Position numbers and translations under genes: made by a program
DNA from: Helicobacter acinonychis
Lineage (GTDB): Bacteria; Campylobacterota; Campylobacteria; Campylobacterales; Helicobacteraceae
Assembly (NCBI RefSeq): GCF_900461455.1
Contig: NZ_UGIA01000001.1
Location: 1,302,001-1,366,000 of the forward strand
Direction of reading: 5' to 3'
DNA: 64,000 bases
Shown here: positions 57,669-64,000 of the stretch, one piece after another
Layout: each line of letters begins with the position of its first letter
Position numbering within the stretch: the stretch's first letter is position 1
Notes under the pieces: model-generated
What the model saw: only the letters and a program-made list of their open reading frames with translations
The model's database searches: none
Told to the model about the DNA's origin: nothing

Positions 57669-58976
57669 TTAAGTGTCCTTTAGGCTAATAGTTCGGTATT
57701 TTGAGTAAATAACATTAGCTCCTTTGACAATTTTGACAAATTTTCGTTGCGTGTAGTCAATTTCGTAACTATTAAACACATCCTTTTGCATTTTAATTAA
57801 CATCTTGGCTAATTCCATGATGATCTCATCTTTGGGTGCGTTCTTTTGGCAAAAAACGATCAAATGCGATCCAGGAATGTCTCTCACATGCATCCATAAA
57901 TCATTCGCCCTTGCGTCTTGTAAAAGCTTGATATTTTCTTTTTGGTTTTTCCCTAAACCGATTTTAAAATCCTTATAATACAGCACTTCATACCCATTCA
58001 TTGGGCGTTTGATTTTAGAATTTTTTACCGGCATAAACATTTCTAAAGCGCTTTCTTCTGTCGCTCCTTTAATATAATAGATTTGATTTTCTTTAAAGGC
58101 AATTTTTTCTTTTAGATTCTCTTCTTCTAAATACAAGAATTGCGATTTTTGTTTTTTTTTCTTGCTAAGAGTGAATTTTTTGTTGATAAAGGCGTTTAAG
58201 GGCATGCTCTTATCAATTTCAATCGCACATTCTTTATCTTCAAAATCTTTTAAAATCACGCAACTTTCATGCTTGTTAATTAAATGTTGATAAGTGAGCA
58301 ATAAGGAGGCTTGAGTTTGTAATTCTTTGGCTTCTAGCTGCAAGTTTTTAGGGTTTTCTAAGTTCTCTAATTTTTCCTTTAAGCGTTCTTTTTGGGTATT
58401 TAATCGTTTGATGATTTGATTTTTTTTGTGTTCTAATTCTTTGTGTTGATAGAATAAAAAATCTTTTTCTAATATTTCTAACAAATCCTTAAAATCCAAA
58501 TCCTCTTCTTGATGCTCGTAGGTATTAGGGGGCAATGCCCCTAAAATATCGTTTTTAGCGACTCTGTCATTGAAACGAAAGGCCTCTATCACGCATTTTT
58601 CTTTATCTAAAATCATAAGATTGGCTTTTTTAGGGATAAGCTCTAAGCGCAAAATAAAAGTCTCGCTCTTATAAGCTAAATCTTTAGCGCCTTTGATTTC
58701 TAAAATCCGATCGTTATCAATGGTATTTGCTTGTAAAATTTTGGCGTTTTTAGTGAATTTATTCAAACAAAAATCTAGCGCTAGAGCGTTTTTTAAAACG
58801 CTCTCTAGCGGTTTTTTAGACAAACCAATATAAGGCATATTCAAATCCACAACAAAGGCATATTTTTCTTTTGAAAAAGTCTCTAATAAAAAACTAGACG
58901 CATTCAAGCGTTTGAGAGTGAAGCTTGTTTGAGTGTTTAAAAATTCGCTGAATTTCTTTAAAAGAAAAAATTTCAT
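57669..58976 (-). CDS. RqcH/NFACT family protein (Fbp54-like)
   Basis: A 435-residue NFACT protein, formerly called fibronectin/fibrinogen-binding (HP1392). RqcH members sense obstructed 50S subunits and add C-terminal alanine tails. The order is an N-terminal NFACT-N domain (VVDLNMPYIGLSKKP, FILRLELIPKKANLMILD, EAFRFND), a long coiled-coil middle part (QHKELEHKKNQIIKRLNTQKERLKEKLENL) and the C-terminal NFACT-R domain with DLWMHVRDIPGSHLIVF (D/W-H-RD-PGSH signature). It is shorter than Gram-positive RqcH (about 570), lacking the NFACT-C end. Overlaps recN by four bases. Confidence 0.85.
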   Translation of the reverse strand: MKFFLLKKFSEFLNTQTSFTLKRLNASSFLLETFSKEKYAFVVDLNMPYIGLSKKPLESVLKNALALDFCLNKFTKNAKILQANTIDNDRILEIKGAKDLAYKSETFILRLELIPKKANLMILDKEKCVIEAFRFNDRVAKNDILGALPPNTYEHQEEDLDFKDLLEILEKDFLFYQHKELEHKKNQIIKRLNTQKERLKEKLENLENPKNLQLEAKELQTQASLLLTYQHLINKHESCVILKDFEDKECAIEIDKSMPLNAFINKKFTLSKKKKQKSQFLYLEEENLKEKIAFKENQIYYIKGATEESALEMFMPVKNSKIKRPMNGYEVLYYKDFKIGLGKNQKENIKLLQDARANDLWMHVRDIPGSHLIVFCQKNAPKDEIIMELAKMLIKMQKDVFNSYEIDYTQRKFVKIVKGANVIYSKYRTISLKDT

Positions 58977-60547
58977 TCTTGCGCCTTTAATTTTTCTTTA
59001 GCGAAAGAAATCGCACTCTCTATATTTTCACTCCCCCCTATCATGCGCGCGATCTCTAACACCCTTTCTTCGCTATTAAGGGTTTTTGCAAGGCTTTTGT
59101 GATTTTCTTTGAATACGAGAATATGGTTTTTGGCGACCGCTGGGATATGGACTTGGTGCGAAATGGCAAAGATTTGCGAATGGCTGCTCAAAGTTTCAAG
59201 GGCTTTAGAAACCGCTAAACTCTCTTCACCGCTCAAATTAGAATCCATTTCATCTAACACCAACACGCCTTTAAAATCCTTTAAAAACTCCATTTCTAAA
59301 AGCATGAACGCTAACCTCAAACGGCTGTATTCTCCAGAGCTTAAAGTCTCTAATTGGGAATTTTGTAAATTCAAAATAAGTTTTTGAGCGCCTTTGCTAT
59401 TCATGGGGGCTTCTTCTAAAATCAAACTAGGGCTTTTTAACAGCAAGTCTTTCGCTTTAGCGCTTAAAAGGGCGTTAAATCCGGCTAAATGCTCTTTTCT
59501 AAAAACGCTTATTTGCTCGCTCAATTTCAAACATTCGGCTTTTAATTGTTCTATTTCTTTGTGGTGGGTTTCGCAATGATTGTCAATTTCTTCTAAATTA
59601 TGAAGCTCGTTTTTAATGTGATTCAAACGCTCTTTAGCATGCGTAATGCTCCCATAATCCTTAATAATTCCGCTAATGATGCCAAGTTTTTCTAACACTT
59701 TTTCAATATCCAAATGCTCGCACTCTTCTAATTTAGCCTGCTCTTTTTCTAATAAGGCGCTTGTTTCCATTAAAGCGCTTTTTAAAAATTCAGCGCTATG
59801 ACCCACGCTCTCTAAAGCATGCGTGATTTTATGGGTATTTTCTAGCACATCTAAAGCGAGGGCGATTTTATCGTTCAATTTTTCCTTGCTGGAGAGTAAT
59901 TTTTTTTGTTCTAAAAGGCGTTCGTATTCGCCTTCTTCTAAATTTAAGCGCTCTAATTTCATTTTTTCAAAATTCAAACGCTCTCCTAAATCCTTTTGAA
60001 AACGCTTTTTATCTTCTAGCGATCGCATTTCTTTTTCTAGTTTTTCTAAATGGATAAAATTTTTTTCAAGTGTGTCTAAAAGGGGGCTAAACGCCTTGTT
60101 TTTATTTTTAATATAGCCATCTAGTAAGGAGAGCATTAAAATATCATTGAGTTCATTCTGGCTGAATCTATCGTTAGACAGGCGTTTAATAAGCCCCTTT
60201 AATAACGCTTTAAGGGTGTTTTTAGACAAGCTTGTTTGGTTTAAAAAATAGCGCGTTTTTTCTTTTTTGATCACGCTAATGGCTAAAGGCTCATTATGAT
60301 CTTCTCTAAAAATGCCGTATTCTTCAGTGTCTAAAAAAGGGGCGATCAATTCCACTTCAATGTTTAAAGCGTTGCTCTCTTTAAGCCCAAACGCCCCTAA
60401 AAGGCTCGCAATAAGAACGCTTTTTCCCACACCACTAGCCCCACTAATCGCGCTCAAGCCGTCTTTAAATTCTAAATCTAGCTTTTCAAAGACAGCGTTT
60501 TGAAACACTCTTAAGCGCGTGATTTGAGCGTTATTGAAATCTTGCAT
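58973..60547 (-). CDS. recN: DNA repair protein RecN
   Basis: An SMC-like ATPase in double-strand-break repair. The 524 residues show N-terminal NNAQITRLRVFQNAVFEKLDLEFKDGLSAISGASGVGKSVLIASLLG (Walker A), two coiled coils (FIHLEKLEKEMRSLEDKKR and EEIDNHCETHHKEIEQLKAECLKL), the ABC signature LETLSSGEYSRLRLAF, and Walker B GVLVLDEMDSNLSGEESLAV with the D-loop and AISHQVHIPAVAKNHI switch. Shorter than E. coli RecN (553), as usual here. Follows nadK by 23 bases on the same strand and precedes rqcH by overlap. Confidence 0.94.
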   Translation of the reverse strand: MQDFNNAQITRLRVFQNAVFEKLDLEFKDGLSAISGASGVGKSVLIASLLGAFGLKESNALNIEVELIAPFLDTEEYGIFREDHNEPLAISVIKKEKTRYFLNQTSLSKNTLKALLKGLIKRLSNDRFSQNELNDILMLSLLDGYIKNKNKAFSPLLDTLEKNFIHLEKLEKEMRSLEDKKRFQKDLGERLNFEKMKLERLNLEEGEYERLLEQKKLLSSKEKLNDKIALALDVLENTHKITHALESVGHSAEFLKSALMETSALLEKEQAKLEECEHLDIEKVLEKLGIISGIIKDYGSITHAKERLNHIKNELHNLEEIDNHCETHHKEIEQLKAECLKLSEQISVFRKEHLAGFNALLSAKAKDLLLKSPSLILEEAPMNSKGAQKLILNLQNSQLETLSSGEYSRLRLAFMLLEMEFLKDFKGVLVLDEMDSNLSGEESLAVSKALETLSSHSQIFAISHQVHIPAVAKNHILVFKENHKSLAKTLNSEERVLEIARMIGGSENIESAISFAKEKLKAQE

Positions 60548-60570
60548 GCTTTTTACCCTTTTTAATGTTT

Positions 60571-61422
60571 TTAGTTTTTTTTGCTAGAGCTTTCCCCCCA
60601 TAACAGCTTTTCTTTAAGTACTTTAAAATAATCCCTTGAGTTTTTTTGCAAGAGTTTGGTGGTCGTGGGGCTTTTTTGAATGTATAGTTTTTGGTTAGCT
60701 TTCAAATCATAAGTGGCTTGCCCATCAATGATGACAAGAGCGTCTTTATTTGCACAAAAACTCAAGCAAAATTCCGCCCCTAGCACTAAGGGGCGTTGTG
60801 TTAAAGAAAAATCGCACAAGGGCGTTAAAACATAGCTTTGATTTAAAGCATGCACAATGGGTCCATGAGCGCTCAAATTATAGGCGGTTGAGCCTAGGGG
60901 CGTGGCAATGATAAGCCCATCGCCTTTATAGGTGTTAAAAGGCGTATGGCTCACGCAGGCTTCTATGTCTAAAATCCCTAAAGCTTCTTTTCTAGTGATC
61001 ACAATTTCATTGATCGCATAAAAAGAGATTTCTTCAATACGACCCTCTAAAGCCAAATGCTCTTCTAGTTTGATTTTATTGTGTTTGAGATTTTGTAAAA
61101 AATCTTTTAATTCATTAAGCTCAATAGCGGTCAAATACCCTAAATTTCCCATTCTAACCCCAAAACATGGCTTATTGTAAGAATGCATCATTCTTAAAGC
61201 CCCTAAAATCGTGCCATCGCCTCCTAAACACAAAAACGCATAAGCTTTTTCTATCAAGCGTTCATCTTTCAACCCATTATCATCAGCCATAAAGCTTTCA
61301 AACCCTTCATCTTCTAAAAGCCTTAAAACCCATTCTTTAGCTTGTGTCAGCTCGCTAAAAAGAGGGTTTTGATGGTGGGTAGGCCGCACAAACACGCCGA
61401 TAGTTTGGTGTGAATCTTTCAT
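60571..61422 (-). CDS. nadK: NAD kinase
   Basis: Phosphorylates NAD to NADP. From the ATG at 61422 the protein has 283-284 residues. Motifs: FLCLGGDGTILGALRMM (GGDGT), GVRMGNLGYLTAIE, NEIVITRKEALGILDIEACV, and TYKGDGLIIATPLGSTAYNLSAHGPIVH (the NE/D and TPTGSTAY-type active site, here TPLGSTAY). The frame is open ten codons upstream, but a TACAAT -10 stands only six bases before this ATG. That favours a leaderless message with this start, like dnaA. First gene of nadK-recN-rqcH. Confidence 0.93.
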   Translation of the reverse strand: MKDSHQTIGVFVRPTHHQNPLFSELTQAKEWVLRLLEDEGFESFMADDNGLKDERLIEKAYAFLCLGGDGTILGALRMMHSYNKPCFGVRMGNLGYLTAIELNELKDFLQNLKHNKIKLEEHLALEGRIEEISFYAINEIVITRKEALGILDIEACVSHTPFNTYKGDGLIIATPLGSTAYNLSAHGPIVHALNQSYVLTPLCDFSLTQRPLVLGAEFCLSFCANKDALVIIDGQATYDLKANQKLYIQKSPTTTKLLQKNSRDYFKVLKEKLLWGESSSKKN

Positions 61423-61428
61423 GCGTAT

Positions 61429-61434
61429 ATTGTA
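61429..61434 (-). promoter_or_regulatory. -10 box of nadK (leaderless-type spacing)
   Basis: Minus strand AAGCTACAATATACGCATG: TACAAT is followed by six bases and then the ATG, the spacing also seen at dnaA. Confidence 0.45.
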
Positions 61435-61700
61435 GCTTAAAGCTTGAAACAAAATTTTAAAAGATGGGGTTTTAGCTGCTTTTTTATCATGGTTGTGTAA
61501 ATTTCATTTCTTTAAGAAAATGAGTTTTAAGGCAAGGCTAAAAATTCCAATTTTTAAAAAATAAAAAGTTTTGGTTATTTGTATTTGATGAGAGCAAAGT
61601 TTTATCTTTATTTACCAAAATATTTCATTTTAAACCTTTTTTAATTATTTTTTTGGTATTCTTTTCAAGTAACAAAAAATTATATTTTAGGGAGTCATAA

Positions 61701-62456
61701 ATGAAAAATTTTTTTTCTAAACCTTTGCTAGCTTTGGTTATGTCTGTGAATACGCTATTGGCGATGGATAGTAATGGCGTGTTTATAGGAGCGGGTTATT
61801 TGCAAGGGGAGGCACAAATGCATGCGAATATCAATTCTCACAAACAAGTCACTAGTGCCCCCATCAGAGGCTTTGATGTGAATGTGGGGTATCAATTTTT
61901 CTTTGGGAAATACTTTGGCTTGCGCGCTTATGGGTTTCTTGATTATGCGCGTGCTAGCTCTCTCAAGCTTAAAAACCCTAACTATAAAAACTCTTTGGGT
62001 AAAGTTGAGCAATTGGCTGACCAAATCGGTGAGGATCAAGCCGATAACACCCTTTCTCAAGTCAATCGCTTATCCAATCTCGCTAACCCCAAGATCTTTT
62101 CGCCCAACATGCTCACTTATGGAGGGGCTATGGATTTGATGGTCAATTTCATCAACAATGGTATCATGAGTTTAGGGGTTTTTGGTGGGGTGCAATTCGC
62201 TGGGAATTCATGGATTATGTCAACGCCGAGCTTTGAAGGGTTTTTGGTGGAGCAAGCGTTGGTGAGTAAAAAACCCACTTCATTCCAGTTTTTATTCAAT
62301 GTGGGTGCTCGCATTAGGGTCTTAAAACACTCTAGCATTGAAGCAGGCGTGAAATTCCCCATGCTAAAGAAAAACCCCTACATTACCGCAAAAGACTTGG
62401 ATATGGGGTTTAGGCGTGTGTATTCGTGGTATGTGAATTATGTATTCACTTTCTAG
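61701..62456 (+). CDS. horL: Outer-membrane protein HorL
   Basis: A Hor-family beta-barrel protein of 251 residues matching HP1395. Signal peptide KNFFSKPLLALVMSVNTLLAM; mature start GVFIGAGYLQGEAQMHANINS; barrel strands GFDVNVGYQFFFGKYFGLRAYGFLDYARASSL, LTYGGAMDLMVNFINNGIMSLGVFGGVQFAGNSWIM, FQFLFNVGARIRVLKHSSIEAGVKFPML. It ends YSWYVNYVFTF, the aromatic terminal strand of H. pylori OMPs. A ribosome site (AGGGAG) is seven bases upstream, with TATATT before it, and a T7 run sits about 50 bases upstream of the start. Confidence 0.9.
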   Translation: MKNFFSKPLLALVMSVNTLLAMDSNGVFIGAGYLQGEAQMHANINSHKQVTSAPIRGFDVNVGYQFFFGKYFGLRAYGFLDYARASSLKLKNPNYKNSLGKVEQLADQIGEDQADNTLSQVNRLSNLANPKIFSPNMLTYGGAMDLMVNFINNGIMSLGVFGGVQFAGNSWIMSTPSFEGFLVEQALVSKKPTSFQFLFNVGARIRVLKHSSIEAGVKFPMLKKNPYITAKDLDMGFRRVYSWYVNYVFTF

Positions 62457-62501
62457 GGTATTCCCCTAGAGTTTTAGCGTGCTTTCAATGATTTGAATCA
62501 A

Positions 62502-63894
62502 TTATTCTTTTCTTTTTTCTAAACTTTTGGGCGTCCATTCTGCGTAGTTGAACGCAATATCTTTGGTTATATTATAACAAGTCATTACCTTAGAATTTTT
62601 CTTGCCTTGTGTGGTAGCATTCCCCTTATAGATTTCTTTTTTCTCTTTAAAATCCCTATTTGAAGCTTGCTTGTTTTTCGTGCCCCCTAAAGGCGTGAGA
62701 TTGCCTAAAGAGTGTGTGTAAAGCTCTCTTTATTCTTCGCTAAAAGTCTTTCGCCCACTGGCTTGAAGGATTGGGCTTTTGAGGTAAGATGCGTTCAACA
62801 TGAAAATCGTCATCCTTTTTAATATAAGTGGGGTTGGCGTTATCGCTCATAAAATAATTGACTAAAATGAGAATGGGATTGAGACATGAATTCTTTTTGT
62901 TGTTGAGGTTTTGATACAAGTTTTTATCTTCTAGGTTTTCTTTAAAGTGTTGCGTTACATTGTGATTATCTAAATAATTTTTTCATAATAAAAGTAATAT
63001 TTTCAATGCTTTTCTTTTCTTTCAGGGCATTAATAATGTTGCAACAAGTTTGGCCGCGTGTGGATTTTGTCTGCCCTGCAATCCAATCTTGGTAGTAAAA
63101 TTTGACTAACAATTCTTTTAAAGCGTCTATGTCTTTTTGGCTATAGTCGTGCAACAAACTAGTGCACAAAATAACACGCCAATAACCATCATTTCTTTAG
63201 CGTGTTTTAACAGCTCCCCCTTGAAAATATCTGTCGCGTTAACAAACCCCTAGCGTTTAAAACGCTAAAAATCCTTAACGCCATGCTGACATTGGGGCAA
63301 GTGGTTTTAATAAATATGACCCTAAGATAAAGCCACTTAATAAAAGCGTTAATGTCTCCAATCTCTTTTTTCAAGATAGTTTTTTAAGAAAATTGCATTT
63401 TTTAAGTAGTTGTTCTTGTTATTTTTATTCTTAATTTGCATGAGAACTATCAAAATATTTTAATGCATTCTCAAAATCTTTTTTAGCGTTAGACCCTATA
63501 GTGTTAAAACTCAGTCGTTTTCTTTTTTCTTCATCAGTATCGCTTAAACTCTTTTCTAAAAAATCTCTGCTAGTTCGGTTTAGATATTCACGATAAAGAA
63601 CGGCTAAAACTTTTGCAAGTAAGATAAAAGCGCTTAAGCGTTGCTAGCCATCTACAATATCATAGGTGTTGGCATTGGTTTCAGGATCACTGCAAGTTAC
63701 GATTAAGACTAGTGAGCCGCAAAAATAATCGCTTTCCCTATAATTTTCATAATTGAAAAACAAATCGCCTAAAAGCTTTTCGCAGTTCTCTTCTGTCCAT
63801 TGATAAGGGCGTTGGTAGATAGGGATTTGGCAATAGAGTTCATTTTTTAAAATACTTCTTAGGTTGAGATCGTTGCTGTCAATTTTTTTGCCAT
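62502..63894 (-). pseudogene. DUF262/DUF1524 type IV restriction enzyme (GmrSD-like), inactivated
   Basis: A nearly full-length but broken gene. From ATG 63894 it reads QIPIYQRPYQWTEENCEKLLGDLF (the DUF262 IPxYQRxYxW motif), then YDIVDG, an in-frame TAG (63644-63646) exactly within the catalytic DGQQR motif, and QRLSAFILLA. Further on, in changed frames, come VSMALRIFSVLNARGL (typical of the family), a middle piece (63169-62966), and the DUF1524 HNH motif HVERILPQ (62779-62802, usually HVExIxP). The end is YTHSLGNLTPLGGTKNKQASNRDFKEKKEIY...YAEWTPKSLEKRKE. At least four frame breaks and three stops are present. GmrSD enzymes cut modified phage DNA; this one is dead. Confidence 0.75.
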
Positions 63895-63925
63895 AAAAAC
63901 CCCTTGTATGATTTGGGATAGATAG

Positions 63926-63931
63926 ATTATA
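63926..63931 (-). promoter_or_regulatory. -10 box of the former type IV restriction gene
   Basis: Minus strand AATGTTATAATC, followed 32 bases later by the start and a ribosome site AAGGGG. The promoter looks intact although the gene is not. The last 70 bases of the window show no other feature. Confidence 0.4.
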
Positions 63932-64000
63932 ACATTAAAAAATGTTTTTTTGAAATATTTCTAAATACTAAAATGCATGGTTTGATAGCCATGCGGTTTA

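Overview
The window is chromosomal Helicobacter pylori DNA. It is AT-rich, and almost every intact gene is a recognisable H. pylori protein: Hop/Hor porins, a trpC-trpF fusion, a ComB6/ComH competence pair, a bipartite oriC around dnaA, and a 23S-5S operon with no 16S. HP numbers below are my recollection of the strain 26695 numbering and no database was searched.

The layout looks like a mosaic of blocks that are not adjacent in 26695. (1) 1-8.9 kb: comB6, a PDZ protein, ebfC, panD, clpA, clpS, uspA-like, bioD, HP0028, icd, gltA (HP0037-HP0026), followed by a wrecked hopD. (2) 10.8-15.5 kb: a decayed AAA ATPase, then pdxA-pdxJ and wecA-lpxF-HP1579. (3) 15.7-19.8 kb: a low-complexity A/C-rich tract, then 5S and 23S rRNA on the minus strand with their own promoter. 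(4) 20.0-25.1 kb: a broken small gene, queF, rsfS, miaA (normal start codon apparently lost), a GT8 LPS glycosyltransferase, and a phosphoethanolamine-transferase-like gene switched OFF by an (AG)9 repeat. (5) 25.2-31.7 kb: a complete trpE-G-D-CF-B-A operon. (6) 32.1-41.3 kb: an aapA/isoA-type I toxin-antitoxin locus, a one-piece type IIG restriction-modification (R-M) enzyme, and a type III R-M pair whose mod gene is OFF through a G9 tract. (7) 41.3-51.6 kb: recG, a lipoprotein, an outer-membrane protein, exoA, tRNA-Phe, comH, oriC2, dnaA, oriC1, HP1530-HP1531, glmS, thyX. (8) 51.6-54 kb: a junction of fragments (ATPase start fused to the bioB end, truncated yihY) invaded by a type II methyltransferase/endonuclease pair. 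(9) 54-62.5 kb: fbp, rpe, a dnaQ-like exonuclease gene, a second decayed aapA-type locus, rqcH, recN, nadK, horL. (10) 62.5-63.9 kb: a ruined DUF262/DUF1524 (GmrSD-type) type IV restriction gene.

The main themes are genome plasticity and phase variation. There are two simple-repeat switches (both OFF as read), three R-M systems plus one dead type IV enzyme, several gene-fusion breakpoints, and two small toxin loci. The toxin loci are too short for ordinary gene calling: one is probably truncated, and the other has lost its ATG and carries a one-base insertion. Housekeeping functions present include tryptophan, biotin (bioD; only a bioB fragment is seen here), pyridoxal-phosphate, pantothenate and queuosine synthesis, TCA entry, DNA replication initiation and repair.
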